A stretch of 7,033 bases of DNA from Alphaproteobacteria bacterium. Lineage in GTDB: Bacteria > Pseudomonadota > Alphaproteobacteria > Sphingomonadales > Emcibacteraceae. The stretch spans positions 22,376-29,408 of the forward strand of contig NVTJ01000007.1 of NCBI GenBank assembly GCA_002401545.1, written 5' to 3'. Under the pieces are notes generated by a model. That model saw nothing but the letters and a program-made list of their open reading frames with translations, ran no database searches and had not been told where the DNA came from. Position 1 is the first letter of the stretch; every line of letters starts with the position of its first letter. This document shows positions 1-6,260 of the stretch, piece by piece. A program made the position numbers and the translations under genes.

Positions 1-360
1 GGACAGGTTTAAAAATCGTTTCACTTTCGTAATGAATTCAAAAACATCATCCGGGCCGAAGGCATTATCCAGTGACAACATTGGTTTGGCATGAGCCACT
101 TTGACAAAACCACTGGCCGAGGGTGGCGTGGCACCCACCTTTGTTTCGGGACCGTTATGAAGTGCTAAATGAGGAAAGCGGGCCTCTATTTTTTTATTAC
201 GGTTGCGTAATTTATCATATTCTGCATCACTTATGGCGGGATTGTCCTGGCCGTGATAAAGGTCATCATGGCGGGAAATATCATCTGACAGCCGTTCAAG
301 TTCCTGCTTTGCCTGATCTTCATTCAGATTCATTACGGATATGGAATGATAATTATCCAT
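1..360 (-). CDS. ligA: NAD-dependent DNA ligase LigA, N-terminal 120 residues (cut by left window edge)
   Basis: LigA seals single-strand nicks during replication and repair, using NAD+ as the adenylyl donor. The visible part is the N-terminal Ia (NMN-binding) domain and the start of the adenylation domain. Family landmarks are LYHGQDNPAISDAEYDKLR (residues 34-52), the VGATP segment (76-80) and HAKPMLSLDNAF (90-101). The catalytic KxDG lysine lies beyond the window, so activity cannot be judged. The chosen ATG is two bases after the recN stop (TAA CC ATG), with a GGGGA element five bases upstream inside the recN 3' end, which suggests translational coupling. A second in-frame ATG (Met10, codon 333-331) has no clear ribosome site. 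It is the third gene of the bamD-recN-ligA block. The frame is open with no break up to base 1. The identification is firm; only the exact start is uncertain. Confidence 0.95.
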   Translation of the reverse strand, partial: MDNYHSISVMNLNEDQAKQELERLSDDISRHDDLYHGQDNPAISDAEYDKLRNRNKKIEARFPHLALHNGPETKVGATPPSASGFVKVAHAKPMLSLDNAFGPDDVFEFITKVKRFLNLS

Positions 361-362
361 GG

Positions 363-2033
363 TTATCCCCGCATCAGACTTGCCGCCGCTGCCCGGGCTT
401 CATCGGTAACTTTTGCCCCCGCCAGCATACGGGCGATCTCCTCCTGCCGTTCCGTATTATCCAGAACGGTAATATTGGTAAAGACATCGCCGCCGGCCTG
501 TTTTTCTGATTTTTCAATCAGCCAGTGATTAGCCGCCCGTGCCGCCACCTGCGGCGAATGGGTGATCACCAGAATCTGGGCCTCGGTCGCGAGGCGCTTC
601 AGCCTCTCACCAACCGCATCGGCAACCGCACCACCAACCCCCCGATCAATCTCGTCAAAAACCAGTGTGGGCACCGTGGTTTTTCGGGCCAGCACAACTT
701 TCAGCGCCAGAATGAAGCGCGACAGTTCCCCGCCCGATGCCACCTTGATCAATCCACCAAAAGGCGCCCCCGGATTGGTTGAAATCAGGAATTCAACGCG
801 CTCTGCGCCCTCGGCCCCCCATTCTGATGGCTCAAGCGATGTTAATTCGGTCCTGAAGCTGGCCTTTTCCATTTTGAGGGGGGGCAGTTCGGTATTGACC
901 AGGCTATCCAGTTCCTGTGACGCTTTTTTACGAACAGCCGTTAATTTAGCCACAGCTGTATGAAAGTCACCACGCGCTATACTGACTTCCTCTGTCAGCC
1001 GCCGGACTTCCTGATCACCAAAATCAAGGGCGGCCAGTTTTTGCTCAAAATCCGCCATAACAGCCAGCAGGTCATCGGCGAGACACTGATGCTTGCGCGC
1101 CGCCGCCCGAAGGGCGAAAAGCTGCTCTTCGGTATTTTCCAGCTCATGGGGATTAAATTCCATATCCCGCAGGGTCTGCTCCAAGGTGCTGATCGCCGCC
1201 GATATTTCACCGGCGGCCCGGTCAAGATTATCCACAACCGGATCAAGAATTCCCCCGTCCTGCCCCGCCATCCGGCTTAATCGCCGGCTCAGGGAACGCA
1301 GGGCGGAATCAACCCCGTTTTTATCCAGAAGACCCGACATAATATCATTAAGTCCTTCTGACATCTGCTCGCCCTGCATCATGCGGCTGCGATCATCGGC
1401 AAGCTGGTTTTCCTGCCCCACTTCCGGCGATAATTGCTTTAATTCATCCAGGTTATGACGGATGTAATCTTCATCCATCCGGGCGGTGGACAATTTGTCC
1501 TCCTCCACCTGAAGATGCGCCTGAAGGCGGGTCAGATTCTTGTGGCTGACCCTGACCTGATCTGACAGGCCGCCATAATGACCATAATTATCCAGAATTC
1601 TACGGTGTCCGGCTGAATCCAGCAGGCCCCTCTCGTCATGCTGGCCGTGGATTTCAACCAGCATATCGCCAACCTTCCGCAGCAGGGAGATGCTGACCGG
1701 CTGATCATTAACATAGGCACGTGTCCGGCCATCGGGGGTCAGGGTACGGCGTAATATGATCTGATGGCCCTCATGGCTTAGCCCCTGTTCCGCAAAAAAA
1801 GGCCATATATCATGCCCGGCGTCCAGATGAAAATCCGCCGTCACGCTGGCCTGTTCAGTGCCATGGCGCACAAGCCCGCGCTCACTGCGCCCGCCCATGG
1901 CCAGCCCCAGACTATCCATTAATATGGATTTCCCGGCCCCTGTCTCCCCACTCAGCACGCACAGGCCATCTTCAAAATCAATATGAAGCCGGTCGATCAG
2001 AACAATATTGTTTATGGTCAGACTATTGAGCAT
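363..2033 (-). CDS. recN: DNA repair protein RecN (SMC-like ATPase)
   Basis: RecN is a cytoplasmic SMC-related ATPase acting in double-strand break repair, where it holds DNA ends and assists RecA recombination. At 556 residues it is full length for the family (E. coli RecN has 553). Visible motifs in order are the Walker A GETGAGKS (29-36), the RecN hallmark EIHGQHDE (127-134), a helical, charged coiled-coil arm (about 155-395), the ABC signature ASGGELSR (432-439), the Walker B TLVFDEID (456-463) followed by RGVGG, and the H-loop THSPQVA (491-497). All ATPase motifs are intact. The ATG lies 24 bases after the bamD stop. Its ribosome site is weak: a GGGGA about a dozen bases upstream is the best candidate. 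The protein begins MLNSLTINNIVLID, the usual family N-terminus, which supports this start. Nothing is missing or disrupted. Confidence 0.97.
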   Translation of the reverse strand: MLNSLTINNIVLIDRLHIDFEDGLCVLSGETGAGKSILMDSLGLAMGGRSERGLVRHGTEQASVTADFHLDAGHDIWPFFAEQGLSHEGHQIILRRTLTPDGRTRAYVNDQPVSISLLRKVGDMLVEIHGQHDERGLLDSAGHRRILDNYGHYGGLSDQVRVSHKNLTRLQAHLQVEEDKLSTARMDEDYIRHNLDELKQLSPEVGQENQLADDRSRMMQGEQMSEGLNDIMSGLLDKNGVDSALRSLSRRLSRMAGQDGGILDPVVDNLDRAAGEISAAISTLEQTLRDMEFNPHELENTEEQLFALRAAARKHQCLADDLLAVMADFEQKLAALDFGDQEVRRLTEEVSIARGDFHTAVAKLTAVRKKASQELDSLVNTELPPLKMEKASFRTELTSLEPSEWGAEGAERVEFLISTNPGAPFGGLIKVASGGELSRFILALKVVLARKTTVPTLVFDEIDRGVGGAVADAVGERLKRLATEAQILVITHSPQVAARAANHWLIEKSEKQAGGDVFTNITVLDNTERQEEIARMLAGAKVTDEARAAAASLMRG

Positions 2034-2057
2034 CTGGGATCGATGAATCCCCGGTTA

Positions 2058-2852
2058 TTAAGGTTTATCCATATGATATTTCTGCATCAGGTCATAGCTG
2101 AATTGATACCATTCGCTTTCAGGATAATTGGCCCCCAGCACCGCCGCTGTTTTATAAGCCTCCGGCAAAATACCAAGTTCCACATAAACTTCCGTCAAAC
2201 GATGAAGGGCTTCAGGCACGTGGCTGGTCGTCTGATATTTCCTGATCACATTGGTAAAACGGCCAATTGCCGCAAAATATTCATCTTTTTGCTGATAAAA
2301 ACGACCGATTTTCATCTCCTTACCCGCCAGATGATCCCGGGTAAGATCAATTTTCATCTTGGCATCAGTGGCATATTCCGAGAAAGGAAAACGGCGGACC
2401 ACGGTGCTGAGCGCCGCCAGAGCGAGTTCCGTTTCCTTTTGATCCCGGCGCACATCTGCAATCTGCAGGTAATGACAAATCCCGATCAGGTAAAAGGCAT
2501 AGGCGGCATCCTTGTTTCCCGGGTGAAGCGAGACAAAGCGTTCTGCTGCCAGAATAGACTCTTCCAGTTTATTGGCCTTGTAATAGGAATAGGCTGACAT
2601 CAACTGGGACCGTCTGGCCCAGGATGAATAGGGATGCTGACGTTCCACCTCGTCAAAGGCTACAGCTGAAAATTTATACTGCCCGCGGTTAAGATAGCGC
2701 AGGGCGTTGTCATAGAGCTCGGTAACGTCACTTTCCTTATATTTCAGCCGGTCAGTGCCAGAACATCCCGTAAGAAATCCTGCGGCCAATAAAAAAACAA
2801 GTAACGATTTTACCATTTTTGGTGCCTTAAATAAACTTTGTCTCAAAAACAT
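2058..2852 (-). CDS. bamD: Outer membrane assembly lipoprotein BamD (ComL/YfiO)
   Basis: BamD is the essential lipoprotein subunit of the BAM complex, which folds beta-barrel proteins into the outer membrane; it docks on BamA from the periplasmic side. Here a lipoprotein signal peptide ends in the lipobox LTGC, with Cys30 as the lipidated residue. TPR-like helical repeats follow through about residue 250. Family landmarks are FDEVERQHPYSSWA (66-79), the ERFVSLHP segment (104-111), the AYAFYLIGICHY stretch (117-128) and RRFPFSEYATDAK (153-165). The 264-residue length is normal. The start is ambiguous: the listed ATG follows AGGGG by five bases, while Met13 (ATG at 2816-2814) gives a shorter, more standard signal peptide with AAGG eight bases upstream. 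It is the first gene of the bamD-recN-ligA block. The usual upstream neighbour in many alphaproteobacteria, lpxC, is absent. Confidence 0.95.
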   Translation of the reverse strand: MFLRQSLFKAPKMVKSLLVFLLAAGFLTGCSGTDRLKYKESDVTELYDNALRYLNRGQYKFSAVAFDEVERQHPYSSWARRSQLMSAYSYYKANKLEESILAAERFVSLHPGNKDAAYAFYLIGICHYLQIADVRRDQKETELALAALSTVVRRFPFSEYATDAKMKIDLTRDHLAGKEMKIGRFYQQKDEYFAAIGRFTNVIRKYQTTSHVPEALHRLTEVYVELGILPEAYKTAAVLGANYPESEWYQFSYDLMQKYHMDKP

Positions 2853-2871
2853 ACCCGCCCCTATACCAGAT

Positions 2872-2900
2872 ATGAAACAAATAGGGAATTATTAAGGCAA
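2872..2900 (-). promoter_or_regulatory. Candidate promoter for bamD-recN-ligA
   Basis: Read on the minus strand, TTGCCT (2900-2895) and TTTCAT (2877-2872) are separated by 17 bases, each matching the sigma-70 hexamers at four of six positions. Transcription would begin near 2865, just upstream of the bamD start. Some promoter is expected here because bamD is the first gene of its strand run, but this particular pair is a weak match. Confidence 0.3.
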
Positions 2901-2936
2901 AAAATCTGCGGCAGCAATATTTCTTGACTTGCGGCA

Positions 2937-2942
2937 TATAAT
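2937..2942 (+). promoter_or_regulatory. -10 box upstream of the ZnuA-like gene
   Basis: A perfect TATAAT sits about 10 bases before the Zur-like palindrome and 42 bases before the TTG start. No good -35 lies 16-18 bases upstream of it. A TTGACT at 2924-2929 is only 7 bases away, so it would have to pair with a poorer -10 (TATGTT at 2950, spacing 20). With the TATAAT box, transcription would start near 2949, next to the palindrome. The exact -35 partner is unresolved. Confidence 0.4.
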
Positions 2943-2950
2943 TCCCACAT

Positions 2951-2965
2951 ATGTTATATCATTAC
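2951..2965. promoter_or_regulatory. Putative Zur (zinc uptake regulator) operator
   Basis: The segment ATGTTATATCATTAC contains an imperfect 12-base palindrome (ATGTTAT facing ATATCAT, 10 of 12 positions symmetric). It resembles the TGTTAT-ATAACA type palindromes bound by Zur in proteobacteria. It lies just downstream of the TATAAT box and 19 bases before the start of a zinc-binding protein gene, where zinc-loaded Zur would block transcription. The motif match is seen; binding by Zur is inferred from the neighbour. An AT-rich chance palindrome remains possible. Confidence 0.45.
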
Positions 2966-2974
2966 AAAATTAGT

Positions 2975-2980
2975 GAAGGA
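2975..2980 (+). promoter_or_regulatory. Ribosome binding site deciding the ZnuA-like start
   Basis: GAAGGA is the only good Shine-Dalgarno match in the leader. It lies downstream of the upstream GTG (2973), which rules that codon out as a well-served start. It is four bases before TTG (2985) and sixteen before the first ATG (2997). Spacing therefore favours TTG. Confidence 0.5.
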
Positions 2981-2984
2981 TGAT

Positions 2985-3944
2985 TTGCTCAAAACCATGA
3001 TCAGGGCTTTTATTTTTATTTTCAGTGTTGGATGTTTTTTCACAACCAGCATATCAGCTCAGGCAAAGACCCTGAAAGTCATTGCCACGATCAAACCGCT
3101 ATATGCCCTTGTCGCCAGTGTTATGGGCGATAAAGGCCATCTTGATCTGATGGTAAAGGGCGGGCTGGACCCCCATATTTACAATCTCAAACCCTCAAAT
3201 ATCCGCCAGATTCACGATTCAGATGTTATTTTCTATATCGGCCCGGATCTGGAAGTTTTCCTGAAAAGAATCCTCAAACGCACCTACAGAAATTTCACAG
3301 CGGTCCCCCTTGCCAGTCAGAAAGGTATCTATCTTATTCCCGCCCGCACAAGTAAAATCTGGTACCGGGACGAGAATACGGATCAGGATGATGATAAAAA
3401 CAACCTGCAGGACCTGCATATCTGGCTCGACCCGGCCAATGCCCGCCGCATGGTGCGGATCATTGAAGAAACCCTGTCCGCCCTGGACCCTGCGGGCAGC
3501 CTGACCTATATCCAGAATGCCGGGAAAACCATTGCCCGGCTTTATCGGATGGAAGAGGACATCCGCGAAAAACTGCGGCCGCTGCGCCAACAGCCCATGA
3601 TCGTCTATCATGACGCCTTTCAGTATTTTGAAAAAGCCTTTGGCCTGAAAAGCGTCGGCGCGATCGTGCTGAGGCCTGATCAGATACCAAGTGTGAAACA
3701 TATCAGGACGCTGAAAAAACTTGCCCGGGAAAACAACGTAACCTGTGTGTTGGGCATGCCCGGCGCCCATCCCCGCATCGCGACCGTGGTCATGAGCGGA
3801 ACCAATGCCGGATTTGATGTTGTTGACCCTCTCGGACTTTATATTGACAAAGGGCCGGACCTCTATTTCGAACTGATGGCAGAAATGGCCCGCAGCATCA
3901 TCAATTGTCAGGATAAATATGACATGTTTGAGGATTTCAAATAG
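2985..3944 (+). CDS. znuA: ZnuA-like periplasmic zinc-binding protein (cluster A-I substrate-binding protein)
   Basis: ZnuA captures Zn2+ in the periplasm and hands it to the ZnuBC ABC transporter. From the TTG start (319 residues), a Sec signal peptide ends at SAQA (cleavage after residue 27). Likely metal ligands are His64 in DPHIYNLKPS, His145 in LHIWLDP and His209 in VYHD; Asp281 in DPLG lies where other family members place a fourth ligand. Cys254 and Cys308 match the C-terminal disulfide of E. coli ZnuA, and DPLGLYIDKG aligns with its DPLGTNIKLG, which favours zinc over manganese. The flexible loop before His145 is acidic (about 129-140, DENTDQDDD) and lacks the histidines usual in ZnuA. 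The EPQF motif expected after Cys254 is replaced by GMPGAH. No permease or ATPase gene adjoins it; the next gene is convergent. GTG 2973 and ATG 2997 are alternative starts. Confidence 0.87.
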   Translation: MLKTMIRAFIFIFSVGCFFTTSISAQAKTLKVIATIKPLYALVASVMGDKGHLDLMVKGGLDPHIYNLKPSNIRQIHDSDVIFYIGPDLEVFLKRILKRTYRNFTAVPLASQKGIYLIPARTSKIWYRDENTDQDDDKNNLQDLHIWLDPANARRMVRIIEETLSALDPAGSLTYIQNAGKTIARLYRMEEDIREKLRPLRQQPMIVYHDAFQYFEKAFGLKSVGAIVLRPDQIPSVKHIRTLKKLARENNVTCVLGMPGAHPRIATVVMSGTNAGFDVVDPLGLYIDKGPDLYFELMAEMARSIINCQDKYDMFEDFK

Positions 3945-3956
3945 GTTCTGAGCCTA
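3942..3956. terminator. Small dyad across the two facing stop codons
   Basis: A 6-base stem with a 3-base loop (TAGGTT-CTG-AGCCTA, one G-T wobble) spans the TAG of the zinc-binding gene and the TAG of gshA on the other strand. On the plus strand it is followed by A residues rather than T, and on the minus strand only by TTTG. It is a poor intrinsic terminator, listed because it is the only hairpin where two transcripts must end. Confidence 0.15.
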
Positions 3957-5324
3957 AAAAGCATAATCCTTGAAAATATGGTCAATATTTTCGCCCCAGC
4001 CGCCGTCACTCTCCGCTTTATGGTATTTTTCCAGCATCTCTTCTGCGACAGTCTGGCCCCTTTCCAGAATAGTCATCAAAGGGCCGAGGAAAATTCTTTC
4101 ATCTTCACCGGTGCTGTTAACTCTGGCCCGGCGCCTCAAGCCGTCAGACGACAGCGCCACCATCTGTTTGGCAATATCCCGCACCGTGCCGTCCCGAAAC
4201 CGGGTGGCCAGCGCCCGGACCGGCACATCCGCCCGCAGATATTCATGGTCGGCATGGGTCCAGTCCCTGACCATATCCCACGCCGCATCAAGGCTGGTCT
4301 GATCATAGAATAATCCCGTCCACAGGGCCGGCAGGGCACAAATCCGGTTCCATGTTCCGCCGTCAGCCCCGCGCACCTCAAGAAATTTTTTCAGACGTAC
4401 TTCGGGGAATAATGTACTCATATGATCTTCCCAGTCCTGCAGGATCGGTTTATGGCCCGGATAGCCCGGCAATTCGCCGCGCAGGAAATCCCGGAAGGAC
4501 TGTCCGGCCACGTCAATATATTTACCGTCGCGGTAGACAAAATACATGGGCACATCCAGAACATGATCCACATAAGCCTCAAATCCCATGCCGTCTTCAA
4601 AGACAAAGGGGAGGATACCGCAACGGTCCGGATCGGTATCTGTCCAGATATGGCTGCGGTAGCTTAAATAACCATTGGGCTTGCCTTCCGTGAAGGGAGA
4701 GGCGGCAAAAAGCGCGGTGGCAATGGGTTGCAGCGCCAGGGACACCCTGAATTTCTTCACCATATCGGCTTCATCCGAATAATCCAGATTAACCTGAATG
4801 GTCGACGTGCGCAGCATCATATCAAGGCCGAGGCTGCCCTTTTTCGGCATATAGTTCAGCATGATACCATAGCGGCCCTTGGGCATAATGGGAACATCTT
4901 CGCGAGCCGTATTGGGGTTAAAGCCGGTACCCAGAAAACCAATGCCCAGCTTCTCGCTGACGGCCTTGGCTAATTTTAAATGACTTGCCACTTCACCGCA
5001 GGTTTCATGCAGCGTTTTGCGCATGGCCCCGGAAAGTTCAAGCTGACCCCCCGGCTCAAGCGTCACCGACTGACCGTCTTTTGTCAGGCCAATGATCACG
5101 TCCCCTTCCTTCATCGGCGACCAACCATAATCCTGCATGGCCACAAGGATGCTACGAATACTCCGCGCGCCCTCGTAAGGGACAGGCCGCAGACTTTCAA
5201 CACAAAAACCGAATTTTTCATGCTCGGTGCCGATGGTCCACGCGCTTTCCGGCTTGGAGCCGGACGCGATATAATCGATCAGCTGCTGTTTGTTTTCGAT
5301 GGGGCGTAAATTATTTTTTGGCAT
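3954..5324 (-). CDS. gshA: Glutamate-cysteine ligase, plant/alphaproteobacterial type
   Basis: This cytoplasmic enzyme joins L-glutamate and L-cysteine with ATP to make gamma-glutamylcysteine, the first and rate-setting step of glutathione synthesis. At 456 residues it has the expected length of the plant-like class, which differs from the E. coli GshA class. Recognised segments are IGTEHEKFGF (31-40), TLEPGGQLELSGAMRKTLHE (88-107), MLRTSTIQVNLDYSDE (170-185), LPFVFEDGMGFE (238-249), FLEVRGADGGTWNRICALPA (314-333) and a C-terminal helix region. Four cysteines are present (41, 109, 235, 329). Plant members are redox regulated through disulfides, but whether these cysteines do the same cannot be told. 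The ATG has no strong ribosome site. It follows the protease gene by 34 bases on the same strand and may be co-transcribed. The glutathione synthetase gene gshB is not in the window. Confidence 0.95.
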   Translation of the reverse strand: MPKNNLRPIENKQQLIDYIASGSKPESAWTIGTEHEKFGFCVESLRPVPYEGARSIRSILVAMQDYGWSPMKEGDVIIGLTKDGQSVTLEPGGQLELSGAMRKTLHETCGEVASHLKLAKAVSEKLGIGFLGTGFNPNTAREDVPIMPKGRYGIMLNYMPKKGSLGLDMMLRTSTIQVNLDYSDEADMVKKFRVSLALQPIATALFAASPFTEGKPNGYLSYRSHIWTDTDPDRCGILPFVFEDGMGFEAYVDHVLDVPMYFVYRDGKYIDVAGQSFRDFLRGELPGYPGHKPILQDWEDHMSTLFPEVRLKKFLEVRGADGGTWNRICALPALWTGLFYDQTSLDAAWDMVRDWTHADHEYLRADVPVRALATRFRDGTVRDIAKQMVALSSDGLRRRARVNSTGEDERIFLGPLMTILERGQTVAEEMLEKYHKAESDGGWGENIDHIFKDYAF

Positions 5325-5358
5325 ATTATTTTCGCTGTTTATTTTTGCTGCAAGCTGA

Positions 5359-6141
5359 TCATGTAGGGTTTCCGGGATATAATGTCAATATACCCCCGAC
5401 CACTTTATATCCGGCAAGCCGGTTCAGAAAGCTCATCCCCAGCAGGGAATGTTCCAGTCCTTCCGATAGCACCGACCCCATGATATTTTTTTGCATAATC
5501 GGTCCCAGTTCAATGGTTGATAACCTGACCGGTGCCCCGTAAGCCACACCGTTCGCCGTTTTATAGGGCATACTATAGTTTAAACGGTCCATCGGCAAAC
5601 CGATGGCTCTGGCGTCCTTTTTGGTGAGGGCCACATCCGTTGCCCCCGTATCAACCATAAAAAGAACTTCAACGCCATTGACCCTGGCCCGGACAAAATA
5701 ATGTCCCCGTGTGTCCGCCCGGAACCTGATGCTGTCGCCCTCATTAATCCCTCTTGCCGCATCCAGCTCACCGCCCAGACGCCCGCCGCCCGTCCACACA
5801 CTATAGCCCAGAGCCAGCACCCCGAATATGATCACCCATATGGCCAGATAACGGAGCGCCATGCCGGGCGAGCTGCTCATATGCGCCCAAAGCCCGGCCC
5901 CGACAAAGGCCAGCAGCAAACCATCATAAAACAAGCCGCTCATACCAATACCAGCCTCCCCAACACTGGGCATAAGCCAGGCGGCAATGACCAGAATAAA
6001 CAGAAAGGCAATCACCCCGACCAGAAAAAGTGGAAAACGGGATTTCCGGTCAGGACCCTGTGGTCGACGAGGTGGGCTGTTCCGCTTTTCCAAATTATCA
6101 TTGCGGCGTCCCCAGGGGGATGGTTTATCGGGATCATTCAT
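5359..6141 (-). CDS. Membrane-anchored retropepsin-like aspartic protease (clan AA, TIGR02281-like)
   Basis: The 260-residue protein has a basic, proline-rich N-terminal tail (1-35), three predicted membrane segments (about 36-57, 68-88 and 95-116) and a C-terminal single-copy retropepsin-like domain (about 135-258). The catalytic motif is VDTGA (163-167, Asp164), followed by TDVALT; a flap-like TANGVAYGA lies at 195-203, and the second family motif LLGMSFL at 233-239. Positive-inside topology with three spans puts the protease domain in the periplasm. A single domain carries one catalytic Asp, so homodimerisation is expected as in retroviral proteases. The family is widespread in alphaproteobacteria; the Caulobacter polarity protease PerP is, as I recall, a relative, but the substrate here is unknown. 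It is followed by gshA after 34 bases and diverges from a pentapeptide-repeat gene. No good ribosome site precedes the ATG. Confidence 0.88.
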   Translation of the reverse strand: MNDPDKPSPWGRRNDNLEKRNSPPRRPQGPDRKSRFPLFLVGVIAFLFILVIAAWLMPSVGEAGIGMSGLFYDGLLLAFVGAGLWAHMSSSPGMALRYLAIWVIIFGVLALGYSVWTGGGRLGGELDAARGINEGDSIRFRADTRGHYFVRARVNGVEVLFMVDTGATDVALTKKDARAIGLPMDRLNYSMPYKTANGVAYGAPVRLSTIELGPIMQKNIMGSVLSEGLEHSLLGMSFLNRLAGYKVVGGILTLYPGNPT

Positions 6142-6148
6142 ATTCTAT

Positions 6149-6154
6149 AGTATA
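6149..6154 (-). promoter_or_regulatory. Candidate -10 box for the protease-gshA pair, very close to the ATG
   Basis: On the minus strand TATACT ends seven bases before the protease ATG. Transcription from it would start at or next to the A of the ATG, giving a leaderless message. That would fit the lack of a ribosome binding site. No convincing -35 lies 16-18 bases upstream, so this is a weak call. Confidence 0.25.
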
Positions 6155-6195
6155 GGGCCGAAATTGACCGATAAAAGACTCATGTTATCTTTTTA

Positions 6196-6224
6196 TTGGC
6201 ATCCCCCGTTAAATATGGTGATAT
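6196..6224 (+). promoter_or_regulatory. Weak candidate promoter for the pentapeptide-repeat gene
   Basis: TTGGCA (6196-6201, five of six matches to the -35 consensus) is followed after 17 bases by TGATAT (6219-6224), a poor -10. The 119-base divergent region 6142-6260 is AT-rich and must hold promoters for both strands. No clear operator palindrome stands out in it. Confidence 0.25.
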
Positions 6225-6260
6225 ATGTTTGTTTTTTATGAGAGATTACAGGAAAATACC

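Noticed and set aside
123..509. Open frame on the plus strand across the ligA start and recN end
   Set aside because: It overlaps two conserved genes on the other strand, and its translation shows no domain.
1983..2597. Open frame of 204 codons on the plus strand opposite bamD and the recN start
   Set aside because: It is entirely antisense to bamD and the recN 5' end, both well-supported genes, and its translation has no recognisable domain; it is a shadow frame.
2924..2952. TTGACT with ACATAT at 17-base spacing as the zinc-binding gene promoter
   Set aside because: The -10 matches consensus at only two positions; the perfect TATAAT at 2937-2942 is a better candidate even without a clear -35.
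3219..3770. 183-codon frame antisense to the ZnuA-like gene
   Set aside because: The plus-strand frame carries the signal peptide, metal ligands and cysteines of a known family; the antisense frame shows nothing recognisable.
5701..6150. 149-codon frame antisense to the membrane protease
   Set aside because: The composition mirrors the membrane and proline-rich codons of the real gene; no motif or ribosome site supports it.
6142..6154. CTATAGTATAG near-palindrome before the protease gene as an operator
   Set aside because: It is short and AT-rich and overlaps the suspected -10 box, so such symmetry is expected by chance.
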